Shown in pieces: positions 44,099-53,269 of a stretch of 64,000 nucleotides of DNA (within the stretch, counting starts at the first letter, position 1; every line of letters begins with the position of its first letter). The notes under the pieces were generated by a model, which saw only the letters and a list, made by a program, of their open reading frames with translations, did no database searches and was not told the origin of the DNA. Where the stretch lies: the NCBI GenBank assembly GCA_029268065.1, contig JAJUHC010000001.1, positions 1-64,000 on the forward strand, in the 5' to 3' direction. Origin of the DNA: Clostridiales bacterium. GTDB lineage: Bacteria > Bacillota > Clostridia > Oscillospirales > Oscillospiraceae. The translations under genes and the position numbers were made by a program.

Positions 44099-44129
44099 AG
44101 GAAGCAGGGCCGCCTCGGCCCTGCTTCCT
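44099..44129. terminator. Strong hairpin between convergent genes
   Basis: A 14-bp stem AGGAAGCAGGGCCG / CGGCCCTGCTTCCT with a 3-nt loop. It lacks a T-run. Confidence 0.6.
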
Positions 44130-44193
44130 ATATGACGGAACGGCGACGGAAAAGCATTGACGCGCAGCTTACGGCAAAGAACGCTAAGCGTGC

Positions 44194-45180
44194 TTATTTG
44201 AACATCAATTCGCTCATTTCGTCGATTATTTCGGATACGGCCTCGTATACGCCGGGATAGGAGGAAAAATTAAGCCCCTGGGTCAGGTTTGGAATGAAAT
44301 AGTGTTTGCCGTTTTCCCGGCAGGCCTTTTCCACATAATAACGTATTTCCTCGCGCGTCCATCCGGGACGGTCGACAACGTTGCTGTCGATCCCGCTCAT
44401 AAAGCTGATCTTGCCCCCGTATTGTCTGATCAGCTCCGGAAAATTGTTGGTGGACATTCCGCCCTGCCAGATGTCGATGCCGATTTCGATCATCCTCGGC
44501 ACAAGCGTCGCCGCGTAGCTGTCGGCGTGATGCACTATCAGCTCGACGCCGTTGGCCTTCCAAAAGCCGTAGACCTTCTTGTACGGTTCGAGGAAAAACT
44601 CGTCAAACATCGGCACCGAGAAGAACGTGGTCGTCTGGCTGCCCCAGTCGTCGTGATGGAAAAGCGCGTCGGGATGAATGTGCGATATGTACTCCTTAGC
44701 ATAGGCAAGCTCGTATTCGACGACATAGTCTATAAGCTCGTGCATGAGCTCGGGTTCTTCATAAAGATTCGCGAGCGAGTCGTCTATGCCCATGAGGTGG
44801 TGCGTCATCTCAAAGATGCCGGGGGCGCAGACGGCTGTGACATACTTCTCCCCGCGGTCCACAGAGTTCGCGTGCGCTATCGCCGGCGCCCACTCGTCTT
44901 CGGTATAGAATACGGAAGGCGCCCTGACAACGTCCCTCCATTTCCTGATATCCTTGACAACCTTGTGCTCCGCGTCGTGCATGGGGAACGAACCGATCTG
45001 GTCGGCGGGCCAGTCGAAGGTAATGCCCCACTTGTTCTTGACTCGTGTTCCGGGCCCGGGCGCGAGGGGAAGATCCATCGGCGCGTCCATCATCAATTCC
45101 ATAAACTCGTACTGATTCACAAAGCGGTCCGGGCTGCCGCCGGTTATGGTCTCCTTAAGATTTTGCCTGATTGTGAGCAT
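44194..45180 (-). CDS. Uroporphyrinogen decarboxylase-superfamily protein 3
   Basis: The 328-residue product shares ALFHHDDWGSQTTTFFSVPM with URO-D protein 2, and the KKVYGFWKANGVELIVHHAD segment aligns with its metal region. The cysteine of H-x-C is replaced (HHADSYA), so the metal site differs or is lost. It begins TIRQNLKETITGGSPDRFVN, a common start in this family. It is convergent with the transporter and divergent from PucR 2. A GAGGAGGGA RBS precedes the ATG. Confidence 0.78.
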   Translation of the reverse strand: MLTIRQNLKETITGGSPDRFVNQYEFMELMMDAPMDLPLAPGPGTRVKNKWGITFDWPADQIGSFPMHDAEHKVVKDIRKWRDVVRAPSVFYTEDEWAPAIAHANSVDRGEKYVTAVCAPGIFEMTHHLMGIDDSLANLYEEPELMHELIDYVVEYELAYAKEYISHIHPDALFHHDDWGSQTTTFFSVPMFDEFFLEPYKKVYGFWKANGVELIVHHADSYAATLVPRMIEIGIDIWQGGMSTNNFPELIRQYGGKISFMSGIDSNVVDRPGWTREEIRYYVEKACRENGKHYFIPNLTQGLNFSSYPGVYEAVSEIIDEMSELMFK

Positions 45181-45511
45181 TGTTTTCCCTCCTCGTATTA
45201 TTGTTGATTTGAAAGCATGATCGGCTTATTCCGGCTTATATTACCGGGGACTTTTGCGCGATGCAGCCCGAGCCTGCGCCGCGGGGCTTCTTCGCGAGCC
45301 CGGCCGCGGAAGCGGCGTCCTCGAAATAGCCGCAGGCCATGATTTCATTTGGGCGGCGGGCTGAAAGCCTCTCTGCTTTGCGCAAGCCCGGCAATCCTAT
45401 GCCTGATACAAAGAGTGTATATCTAAGCAAAATTTATGTAAATAATACAAACAGATTGATATTTTCACATCTCTCATCTACAATATGAATAAGCGCAGAG
45501 GGGGGAGAGGT
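45181..45511. other. Divergent intergenic region between URO-D 3 and PucR 2
   Basis: The left part is GC-rich with short inverted repeats (GCGGGGC/GCCCGGCCGC near 45279-45305). The right 90 bases are AT-rich and should hold the PucR 2 promoter. No copy of TTTGTCCAA is present. No gene. Confidence 0.4.
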
Positions 45512-47044
45512 ATGAAATTATGCGTCGGCATTATCGAGGATGCGCTCGGCCGTCCGGCGGTATTCAAAAACTACACCAACAGCGACAATATCTTCGACCT
45601 CGAGCGATGTGAGATTTATTGCGGGCAGCCCGTCCTGAAATCGGGAATAATTTATGTCGTGTGTTCCGCGGCGCTGCCGGACATCATTTCGATTCAAAAC
45701 GGGGCGGCCATGCTGTGTATCGGGATGCCGTCGGAGGTATATACGAAGTCTCAGCTTATTCTGCTGGTGCTCAACACGGATTACAAGCTCGAGGAGCTCT
45801 CAAATCAGGTGACGGCGATATTCAGCGAATACAATGCGCTGGAGCTTAAGCTGCTCGACGCCGTCAACAGGGGGCGAAGGGTCCAGTATCTGGTCGACCT
45901 TATGGCACCTTACTTCAACCAGAACGAGCTGCTTGTAAACACCAGCGAATTCAAATTTCTCGGCGATTCAAGCCAATACTGCCGCCTGTGCGAGGTGTCA
46001 AACATTCCTCAGCCGAATCCGGAGCTTTTGCCTCAGGAGGTTGTCACCTTTTTTAAAAACGACATAATATGGAACAACGTGAAAATGCTGACGGAGCCCT
46101 TTATATATGAGCCGAGCATTTTTTCCGTTAACTGCCTGTGTATGAATGTATTTTACGGGGGTGAGTTCGCGTGCAGGGTAGTCGTGTCGGAAGACAGAAA
46201 CCCTTACCGCAGCTATGACGCCGGATTGCTGAGGTTCTTTACCTCGTTTATACAGCTTATATACGACATGTCCGAAAAGGACTATTTTACATCCTCCAAG
46301 GATCATGCAGTCGATCTGCTGACCGAGCTTCTGAACGGGGAAAACGTCGAGCGCTGGAGGCTGGAAAACAGTCTGGCGCAGCGCGGCTGGAACATTTCCG
46401 GTCCATATCTCATGGCCAGCGTTATGCCGAGCGAAAGGGATTATTTTAACAGGACCATCCCATACTACTGCCAGACTTTCAACAGGGACTTCAAGGGCTG
46501 CTGCTTTTTCGAATACAAGGATTTTATTGCCTGCGCGGTGAATTTGTCGTTTTATAACTCCTCTCCCGAAAAGTTTACCATCAAATATCTGGAAACCTTT
46601 CGGGATGCAAATTTCAGGATAGGGTACAGCAATACCTTTACGGATATCATGGAAATCCGCTCCTATTACCTTCAGGCGGCGATAGCACTGAGAATAGGCC
46701 TCAGTCAGTTCCCGTCGATATGGCATCACAGATTTTCGGAGATAGTGCCTTACTATCTGAAAGCGAAAATGACCGAAGAACTCGGAGGCAGGTTCCTGTG
46801 CGCGCCGGAAATCCAAACCCTGCTGCAGTACGACAGGGAAAACAACAGCGACTATTTCCGCACCCTGAAGGTATATCTTGAAAACGAAATGAATGCCGTT
46901 AAGACCGCCAAAGACCTCTACATACACAGAGCGACGATGGAGTACAGGCTCAGCAGAATAGAAGAGCTGGGGGGGATTGACTTTAAAGACACCGAAAGGG
47001 TTTTTTACCTTAGGATGTCCATCAAGTTCTTTTCGGATATTTAG
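45512..47044 (+). CDS. PucR-type transcriptional regulator 2
   Basis: The 510-residue protein ends in a PucR-type HTH: QTLLQYDRENNSDYFRTLKV, then YLENEMNAVKTAKDLYIHRA, then TMEYRLSRIEELGG. It parallels the regulator at 39651 in length, in the central AxxxxRGWN/ENGW region and in the spacing of the C-terminal helices, so the two are likely paralogues. It probably senses a substrate of the adjacent URO-D protein. ATG 45512 is chosen because GGGGGGAGAGG precedes it; ATG 45485 has no RBS. Confidence 0.75.
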   Translation: MKLCVGIIEDALGRPAVFKNYTNSDNIFDLERCEIYCGQPVLKSGIIYVVCSAALPDIISIQNGAAMLCIGMPSEVYTKSQLILLVLNTDYKLEELSNQVTAIFSEYNALELKLLDAVNRGRRVQYLVDLMAPYFNQNELLVNTSEFKFLGDSSQYCRLCEVSNIPQPNPELLPQEVVTFFKNDIIWNNVKMLTEPFIYEPSIFSVNCLCMNVFYGGEFACRVVVSEDRNPYRSYDAGLLRFFTSFIQLIYDMSEKDYFTSSKDHAVDLLTELLNGENVERWRLENSLAQRGWNISGPYLMASVMPSERDYFNRTIPYYCQTFNRDFKGCCFFEYKDFIACAVNLSFYNSSPEKFTIKYLETFRDANFRIGYSNTFTDIMEIRSYYLQAAIALRIGLSQFPSIWHHRFSEIVPYYLKAKMTEELGGRFLCAPEIQTLLQYDRENNSDYFRTLKVYLENEMNAVKTAKDLYIHRATMEYRLSRIEELGGIDFKDTERVFYLRMSIKFFSDI

Positions 47045-47060
47045 GCCGTTTAGCACAATT

Positions 47061-47237
47061 CAGGGCACCCCATTTTTGAGAACCGCGCTTTTTCGTCCGA
47101 GAAAGTAACGGCGCTTCCGATGCTCCGTATGTCGTTGCGCCGCAAAAACAAGAGATGATAATATAAAAAAGGTGTTTTCAAAATGCCCAAGCTGTGATAA
47201 AATAACCAGATAAAATAGGAAAAAATGGGGTGCTCTG
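47061..47237. repeat. 17-bp inverted repeat flanking the aminotransferase promoter
   Basis: CAGGGCACCCCATTTTT (47061-47077) and AAAAATGGGGTGCTCTG (47221-47237) are inverse with one mismatch. The right arm contains the RBS-like GGGGTG and ends one base before the ATG. Confidence 0.65.
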
Positions 47238-47238
47238 A

Positions 47239-48441
47239 ATGCTGGATTTCAAATGTTCTGATAGAATGAAGACTCTGAAGCCTTCGACTATACGCGAAAT
47301 GCTTAAATATACCTCGGACCCGACCGTCATCTCGCTTGCGGGAGGGAATCCGTCCGCCGACCTTTTCCCCGCGAAGGAATTGCATGAAGCGGCTAAAGAT
47401 GTGCTGGAAAACAGCGCCGCAGTCGCTCTTCAGTACGGGATAACGGAAGGCTATCCGCCTCTCATAAAGCTCATTCGCGAACGCCACAAAACAAAGTACG
47501 GCATCGACACGCCGGGAGACGAGATACTCATAACCCACGGAGGACAGCAGGTGATCGACCTCGCGACAAAGTGCCTCGTCAACGAGGGCGATACGGTCAT
47601 CTCGGAGAATCCGAGCTTTATCGGCGCGCTCAATACATTCCGTTCCTTCAGAGCCAATATCGTGGGAATTCCCATGGACTACGAGGGAATGAGGATAGAT
47701 CTGCTCGAGAAGGCGCTTAAGACCGAGAAAAACGTAAAGCTTATCTATACGATACCGACCTTCCAGAACCCCATGGGCGTTACGATGTCAGGGGAGAGAA
47801 GAAAACGCCTCTATGAGCTTGCGGTGCAATACAATATTCCCGTTATCGAGGACAGCCCGTACTTCGAGCTTTCCTACTCCGGCCCCCCGGTGACTCCGAT
47901 AAAGGCGATGGATACGACAGGGCACATCATATACGCAGGGAGCTTTTCAAAGGTAATATCCCCGGGAATCCGCCTCGGATACGCCATAGCGCCGGCGGAG
48001 CTAATCGCAAAAATGACCGTCGCAAAGCAGGGCGAGGACGTCTGCACTAACCAGTTCTTTATGGTGGCCATAGCGAAATACCTTGAAAAGTACAGTCTGG
48101 ACGAGCATATTCAGGAATGCATCAGCGCTTACAGGAAGAAGCGCGACTACATGCTCGAGTGCATAGACAAATACTTTGACAAGCGCGTCGCCCACACCGA
48201 GCCGGGCGGAGGGCTTTTCATCTGGTGCGACCTGCCGGAGGGCTGCTCGGGAACCGAGCTCTGGAAGTTTGCCCTGGAGCGCAAGGTGGCCTGCGTGCCC
48301 GGCGCGACCTTCGACGTAAAAGCCGACCCGAGCAACCGAGGCTTCAGGCTCAACTTCTCGCTGCCGACCATGGAGGAGATAGATAACGGCTGCCGTATAA
48401 TGGGCGAGTGCCTGAAGGAATTTTTAAACAAGAAGGATTAA
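47239..48441 (+). CDS. PLP-dependent aminotransferase, class I/II (LysN/ARO8-like)
   Basis: The 400-residue fold-type I enzyme has SLAGGNPSADLFP at the N-terminus, LQYGITEGYPPLIKLIRE, TIPTFQNPMGVTMSGERR (cofactor asparagine), and the PLP lysine in GSFSKVISPGIRLGY (about residue 235). The family includes 2-aminoadipate and aromatic or branched amino acid transaminases; the substrate cannot be told from sequence. It lies 6 bases before trpS, so a role in aromatic amino acids is possible but unproven. Confidence 0.88.
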   Translation: MLDFKCSDRMKTLKPSTIREMLKYTSDPTVISLAGGNPSADLFPAKELHEAAKDVLENSAAVALQYGITEGYPPLIKLIRERHKTKYGIDTPGDEILITHGGQQVIDLATKCLVNEGDTVISENPSFIGALNTFRSFRANIVGIPMDYEGMRIDLLEKALKTEKNVKLIYTIPTFQNPMGVTMSGERRKRLYELAVQYNIPVIEDSPYFELSYSGPPVTPIKAMDTTGHIIYAGSFSKVISPGIRLGYAIAPAELIAKMTVAKQGEDVCTNQFFMVAIAKYLEKYSLDEHIQECISAYRKKRDYMLECIDKYFDKRVAHTEPGGGLFIWCDLPEGCSGTELWKFALERKVACVPGATFDVKADPSNRGFRLNFSLPTMEEIDNGCRIMGECLKEFLNKKD

Positions 48442-48447
48442 CAAATA

Positions 48448-49446
48448 ATGGATGAAAAGAAGGTCATTTTCAGCGGCATACAGCCTTCCGGAGAGCTGAC
48501 GCTCGGCTCTTATTTCGGAGCGATAAAAAACTGGGTGGAGCTTTCAAAAGAATACAGCTGCTATTACTGCATAGTGGACATGCACGCGATAACGTCGCGC
48601 CAAAATCCCGCCGAGCTACGCCGGCACACGCTCGAGCAGCTCGCCCAGTATATTGCCTGCGGGCTCGACCCGAAGGACAACACGATATTCATCCAAAGCC
48701 ATGTGAGCGCCCACGCGGAGCTCGCCTGGGTCATGAACTGCTACGCGATGTACGGAGAGCTGTCCCGCATGACCCAGTTCAAGGACAAGAGCGCGAAAAA
48801 CGAGGATAACATCAACGCCGGACTCTTCACCTACCCTGTGCTGATGGCCGCCGACATTCTGCTTTACCAGACCGACCTCGTGCCGGTGGGGGAGGATCAG
48901 AAGCAGCACGTCGAGCTTACCCGCGACATCGCGCAGCGATTCAACGGCGTTTACGGAGAGGTCTTCAGAGTTCCTCAGCCCTTTATCCCCAAGGTGGGCG
49001 CGAGGATAATGAGCCTTACCTCGCCAGAAAATAAAATGAGCAAGTCCGATAAGGATCCGGGCGGCTGCATATACCTGATGCAGAAGCCGGAGGAAATCAT
49101 GCGCTCCTTTAAAAGGGCGGTGACGGACAGCGAAACCGTGGTCAAATACGATCCGGAGAACAAGCGGGGGGTATCGAACCTGATGACTATATACGCCTCC
49201 GCTACCGGCAAAAGCTACTCCGAGATAGAAAAAGAATTCGAGGGGAAGGGCTACGGCGAATTCAAGCCCGCCGTCGGCGAAGCCGTTGTCGAGCGCCTGC
49301 GCCCGATAAGGGAGGAGGCCGAACGCCTTATAAAGGACAAGGCGTACCTTGAAAGCGTTTACAGGGAAGGCGCGGAAAGAGCGGCGAGAACCGCCTATAA
49401 AACTTTGCGCAAGGTGTATAAGAAGGTCGGCTTCGTAGAGAAATAG
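48448..49446 (+). CDS. trpS: Tryptophanyl-tRNA synthetase
   Basis: The 332-residue class I synthetase has the HIGH-equivalent loop GIQPSGELTLGSYFGA (residues 9-24), the tryptophan pocket region VDMHAITSRQNP, GEDQKQHVELTRDIA, and the KMSKS loop SPENKMSKSDKD. It charges tRNA-Trp. No T-box is visible ahead of it, and it shares a transcript with the aminotransferase. Confidence 0.97.
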   Translation: MDEKKVIFSGIQPSGELTLGSYFGAIKNWVELSKEYSCYYCIVDMHAITSRQNPAELRRHTLEQLAQYIACGLDPKDNTIFIQSHVSAHAELAWVMNCYAMYGELSRMTQFKDKSAKNEDNINAGLFTYPVLMAADILLYQTDLVPVGEDQKQHVELTRDIAQRFNGVYGEVFRVPQPFIPKVGARIMSLTSPENKMSKSDKDPGGCIYLMQKPEEIMRSFKRAVTDSETVVKYDPENKRGVSNLMTIYASATGKSYSEIEKEFEGKGYGEFKPAVGEAVVERLRPIREEAERLIKDKAYLESVYREGAERAARTAYKTLRKVYKKVGFVEK

Positions 49447-49511
49447 AAGCCGCCGCCGCGTTGCGCGTCGAGGGGCGGCAGAGGTTTTTCGCCGCCCGGA
49501 GGGGTTGGATC

Positions 49512-50639
49512 ATGTATATTGACGCCAGAAGTGTTATTAACATTGTTTTGGCCTTGCTGGTCGCAATGGCAATAAGCTTTGCGATGACTCCGGTGGCAAA
49601 AAGCTTTGCACAAAAGGTGGGCGCCATCGACGTCCCCAAGGACGCTAGACGCGTCCACGACCATCCGATACCCAGAATGGGCGGGCTGGCCATATTTCTG
49701 GGATTTGTCCTCAGCGTAGTCCTGTTTGCCGAGATAAGCCCCCAGATTCAGGGAATGCTTCTCGGCGCCGTTATCGTCGTCATTATCGGAGTCATAGACG
49801 ATATCGTTCAGCTGAAGGCGCTCACAAAGCTTATTTTTCAGATTCTCGCCGCGTTTGTCGCGGTTTATTACGGAATCGTAATCGACATAGTTTCAAGCCT
49901 TAACTTGTTCGGAACGGGCGAGTACATCCATCTCGGCATTATGTCGGTGCCCGTGACCGTGTTCTGGATAGTGGCGATAACAAATTCAGTGAATATCATA
50001 GACGGGCTTGACGGGCTTGCGGTCGGCGTTTCCGCCATAAGCTCCATAGTAATGCTCGTAGTGTCGGTGCTGGTCGCAGATATAGGGCTTGCGGTGATAA
50101 TTGCCGCGCTCGTCGGCGCCTGTTTCGGGTTTATGCCCTATAACATAAATCCCGCGAAGATCTTCATGGGCGACTCGGGCTCGCTGCTGCTCGGATATGT
50201 GCTCGCGACGGTGTCGGTAATCGGTCTTTTCAAATTTTACGCAATAGTATCATTTGTAGTGCCATTCCTGGTTCTTGCCTTTCCTCTTTTCGATACTGCC
50301 TTTGCGTTCCTTCGGAGGATACTTAAGGGACAGAGCCCGATGCGCCCGGACAGGGGGCACCTCCACCACCGGCTTATAGACATGGGTATGAGCCAGAAGC
50401 AGGCGGTTGCGGTGCTCTATTCCGTCAGTACGGTGCTCGGGCTTGTGGCCGTCGTGCTTACCACCGGCGGTGTAATGAGGGCGGTGCTGATAATGGTGAC
50501 CTTTGCTGTCGCAATTATCGTGACTGCGTTCGTGACAAAAACCACATATCAGGCGATCGAGGAACAGAAAAGAAACGTCGCGGAAAACGGCAGCGCGAAG
50601 GCCGAAACCGGGGAAGGAGTCTCAAATGAAGAAAATTAA
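49512..50639 (+). CDS. tagO: Undecaprenyl-phosphate GlcNAc-1-phosphate transferase TagO/WecA
   Basis: The 375-residue membrane enzyme has about 11 helices. It has the cytosolic motifs RRVHDHPIPRMGGLAIF, GVIDDIVQLKA, NSVNIIDGLDGLAVGVS, AKIFMGDSGSLLLGYV and RGHLHHRLIDMG, which form the Mg2+ and nucleotide site. It starts wall teichoic acid or related glycopolymer synthesis by moving GlcNAc-1-P to undecaprenyl phosphate. Its end overlaps the start of mnaA by 14 bases, linking it to UDP-ManNAc supply. ATG 49512 has GGAGGGG upstream. Confidence 0.93.
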   Translation: MYIDARSVINIVLALLVAMAISFAMTPVAKSFAQKVGAIDVPKDARRVHDHPIPRMGGLAIFLGFVLSVVLFAEISPQIQGMLLGAVIVVIIGVIDDIVQLKALTKLIFQILAAFVAVYYGIVIDIVSSLNLFGTGEYIHLGIMSVPVTVFWIVAITNSVNIIDGLDGLAVGVSAISSIVMLVVSVLVADIGLAVIIAALVGACFGFMPYNINPAKIFMGDSGSLLLGYVLATVSVIGLFKFYAIVSFVVPFLVLAFPLFDTAFAFLRRILKGQSPMRPDRGHLHHRLIDMGMSQKQAVAVLYSVSTVLGLVAVVLTTGGVMRAVLIMVTFAVAIIVTAFVTKTTYQAIEEQKRNVAENGSAKAETGEGVSNEEN

Positions 50640-51774
50640 GGTGATGTCAGTCTTCGGAACAAGGCCTGAGGCGATAAAAATGGCGCCTCTCGTTCTGGAG
50701 CTGAAGCGCCGCGCCCAAATCGAAAGTATTTGCTGCGTTACCGCGCAGCACCGCGAAATGCTGGATTCCGTGCTGGAGACCTTCGGGATAAAAGCCGATT
50801 TCGACCTTAATATCATGCAGCAGGGACAGACGGTTTCGGATATTACGGCAAGGGCTTTGAAGGGCCTCGAGAAGGTATTCCTGGAGGAAAAACCAGACCT
50901 GGTTTTGGTGCACGGGGATACTACCACGGCCTTTTCGGGGGCTCTTGCCGCATTTTATTCGCAAATCAAGGTCGGCCATGTGGAAGCGGGGCTTAGAACC
51001 TATGACAAGTATTCTCCCTTTCCAGAGGAAATGAACAGAACGCTTATAGGTTCCATTGCCGACCTGCACTTTTGCCCTACCGCAAACAACGCTAAAAACC
51101 TTGAAAAAGAGGGCGTAAGCAAGGGCGTGTCCATCACGGGAAACACTGTGATCGACGCAATGAAATACACCGTAGTAAAGCAAAAACATTTTACTGATGA
51201 AGCGCTTAATTCGCTGGATTTTGCCCACAAAAGGGTAATCCTTATGACCTGCCACCGAAGGGAAAACTACGGCGAACCCATGGAGAACATATTCAGAGCC
51301 GTGAGAAGGCTGGCAGAAGCCTTTACGGATACGGAATTCGTGTATCCCGTACATCTCAGCCCGGTCGTTCGGGAAACCGCTTCCAGAATTCTGGGGGGAG
51401 CAGAGCGGGTTCTCCTTGTTCAGCCGCTCGAAACCTCAGAAATGCACTGCCTGATGTCGCGCTGCCATATGGTCATGACAGATTCTGGCGGGCTTCAGGA
51501 GGAGGCGCCCGCCCTGGGAAAGCCCGTGCTTGTCCTGAGGCGTGAAACCGAGCGTCCGGAGGCTGTGGAAGCCGGAACGGTTAAGCTTGCCGGCGTTGAC
51601 GAGGAAGAAATATTCCGCCTTGCCGCTGAGCTTCTGACCAGCAGGGAAAGCTACGAAAGAATGGCGAGGGCCGTTAACCCCTACGGCGACGGGAGGGCCT
51701 GCGAAAGGATAGCTGACGCGATACTCTGGAGCTTCGGACTTTCGGACTCCAAACCTGCCGATTTCATGCCTTGA
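50626..51774 (+). CDS. mnaA: UDP-N-acetylglucosamine 2-epimerase (non-hydrolysing)
   Basis: The 382-residue enzyme interconverts UDP-GlcNAc and UDP-ManNAc for teichoic acid linkage units. Signatures are VFGTRPEAIKMAPLVLEL, CCVTAQHREMLDSVLETFGI, VHGDTTTAFSGALAAF, GHVEAGLRTYDKYSPFPEEM, MTCHRRENYGEPM and TDSGGLQEEAPALGKPVLV. It overlaps tagO, so both make the same linkage unit. Confidence 0.95.
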   Translation: MKKIKVMSVFGTRPEAIKMAPLVLELKRRAQIESICCVTAQHREMLDSVLETFGIKADFDLNIMQQGQTVSDITARALKGLEKVFLEEKPDLVLVHGDTTTAFSGALAAFYSQIKVGHVEAGLRTYDKYSPFPEEMNRTLIGSIADLHFCPTANNAKNLEKEGVSKGVSITGNTVIDAMKYTVVKQKHFTDEALNSLDFAHKRVILMTCHRRENYGEPMENIFRAVRRLAEAFTDTEFVYPVHLSPVVRETASRILGGAERVLLVQPLETSEMHCLMSRCHMVMTDSGGLQEEAPALGKPVLVLRRETERPEAVEAGTVKLAGVDEEEIFRLAAELLTSRESYERMARAVNPYGDGRACERIADAILWSFGLSDSKPADFMP

Positions 51775-51828
51775 ATCCGCTGAATCAATTCTAAAAGGAA
51801 GGGAGCCGGTAATACGAATCATAAAAAA

Positions 51829-52581
51829 ATGCTGTTTATCGCCTATGGCAGCTCATTTTTGATATTGCTTGCTCTCGCAATCTTTATTTTCAGCACTACC
51901 GGGAGCACTCCGGCCGTGACACTCCCGCCTCCGGCGGCAAGCAGCCGCTCGGAGACCCCTATGCCCGGCGGTCAGACAAACGAGGACATAAAAAGGCTTG
52001 AGATTACGGCCGATAACGTCCAGGCTGTTATAAAAACCATGACCAGAGCGGAAAGCTATACTGAAAACGTAACCGTAACGAGCTGCTGGGCTGACGGCAA
52101 AGCGGAATATAAAATAACGGCAAGCGTTAGATCGGGAATATCGAGGCTGTCCGTTTCGGGACAGTGGAGCGCTCTGACCAAGAACGTAATAGTCACTGAT
52201 AACAACATTTACATCTGGTACGGTTCCGAAAGGAGCTACTATACGGGAAACATAGGGAGCAAAAGCGATCCGGCGCTTACGGATAAATTTGAGATGATCC
52301 CGACCTATGAGGACGTGCTCCGGCTGAACCCGCCGGACATTCTCGAGGCTGCCCTCAAGCAGCACAATAACGAGCCCTGCATTTATGTCAGGGCCCGGTC
52401 GGGCGAATATGGATATACCTATAAATATTACGTTTCGCTGGCCACGGGTCTGCTTGCCGCCTCTCAGGTTTATGACGGAGATACTCTCGTTTACGCTATG
52501 TCGGCTGACAGCGTAAACCTCACGGTGCCTCCGGACGATGTGTTTAAATTGCCGGACGGAAAGGGCCTTGTCAGTTCATGA
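51829..52581 (+). CDS. Membrane-anchored secreted protein of unknown function
   Basis: The 250-residue product has an N-terminal membrane segment (LFIAYGSSFLILLALAIFIF), a proline/serine-rich linker, then a beta-rich extracytoplasmic part (about residues 55-245: KAEYKITASVRSGISRLSVS, then YIWYGSERSYYTGNIGS, then YTYKYYVSLATGLLAASQVY). The pattern recalls lipoprotein-carrier-like folds, but I do not assign a family. The ATG at 51829 is 24 bases from the only good RBS (AAGGAAGGGAG, 51795-51805). An in-frame ACG at 51814 sits at ideal spacing and would add MNHKK, so a rare start or base error is possible. It follows mnaA closely. Confidence 0.6.
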   Translation: MLFIAYGSSFLILLALAIFIFSTTGSTPAVTLPPPAASSRSETPMPGGQTNEDIKRLEITADNVQAVIKTMTRAESYTENVTVTSCWADGKAEYKITASVRSGISRLSVSGQWSALTKNVIVTDNNIYIWYGSERSYYTGNIGSKSDPALTDKFEMIPTYEDVLRLNPPDILEAALKQHNNEPCIYVRARSGEYGYTYKYYVSLATGLLAASQVYDGDTLVYAMSADSVNLTVPPDDVFKLPDGKGLVSS

Positions 52582-52882
52582 ACAGGAGCACCAGAAGCAT
52601 TATCAGGCACTCCTCGTCTTTGTTCTTCAGATAAAGAAGTATGAGCGCAAGGAACAGCAGCATATCGCCGAAATCCATGTCCTTGGGCAGTATATTCAAA
52701 TTGCCGATATTGAAGTTTTTCAAACCCAGAAACGACAGGGGATTTGAGGACTCTCTGCTCCTTGGGTTTTCCGAGCACGTCGGAGTCGGCGGCGGATCGC
52801 ATCCCTGTTGCGGCCTGCATGGCTCATGCTGCGGCTCCGTCCTGCGGAAATCTCCGCGGCAGCATGCGTATCTGTTATACAT
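52571..52882 (-). CDS. Small cysteine/proline-rich protein with hydrophobic C-terminus
   Basis: The 103-residue product has an N-terminal region rich in Cys, Pro and Arg and a C-terminal stretch DFGDMLLFLALILLYLKNKD followed by CLIMLLVLLFMN. That ending occurs in small clostridial proteins often linked to sporulation; I give no name. Its start overlaps the stop of the next upstream gene by 8 bases, and its end overlaps the convergent gene by 11. Codon pattern and coupling favour a real gene. Confidence 0.55.
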   Translation of the reverse strand: MYNRYACCRGDFRRTEPQHEPCRPQQGCDPPPTPTCSENPRSRESSNPLSFLGLKNFNIGNLNILPKDMDFGDMLLFLALILLYLKNKDEECLIMLLVLLFMN

Positions 52883-53246
52883 TGTCTGTGCCTCCGATTT
52901 CGGGAATAACATTTTTTGCCACTTTGGCGAGCTTTGCTATCTGCATCGCTTTATCGACCTTTTCCCGCCTGTCCTTCGTAAGAAAGGGCTTTATGGCGGA
53001 TATCAGAGCGGCGTTCTCGCTCGGAGAGCTGTACTCCTTGAGCGCGGCCCCGATAAGCCCCATTATCTGAGGGTCGAAAGCCGAGCCCAAGTCCGCCGTG
53101 CCGGAACCTTTGAAAGCGTCCTGCTTTTCTTCCTTGCTGCCGGCTTCCGCTTCGTCGCCGGAAAGTGAGCGGGCGAGATTCATGATTTGCGCCAGGCTTT
53201 CCGGCGACTTCAGCAATTCGTTTATCCTGTTTTCAAAATCTCCCAT
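52875..53246 (-). CDS. Small helical protein of unknown function
   Basis: The 123-residue product is all-helical and charged, with MGDFENRINELLKSPESLAQ and MNLARSLSG at the start, and FDPQIMGLIGAALKEYSSPS then ALISAIKPFLTKDRREKVDK in the second half. It resembles its upstream neighbour in the repeated motif of a leading aspartate helix plus small-residue turns, perhaps an old duplication. It starts at ATG 53246 with AAAGGTGA. Such pairs occur in clostridial genomes without known function. Confidence 0.6.
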   Translation of the reverse strand: MGDFENRINELLKSPESLAQIMNLARSLSGDEAEAGSKEEKQDAFKGSGTADLGSAFDPQIMGLIGAALKEYSSPSENAALISAIKPFLTKDRREKVDKAMQIAKLAKVAKNVIPEIGGTDNV

Positions 53247-53269
53247 ACTGCTCACCTTTCATATACCGA

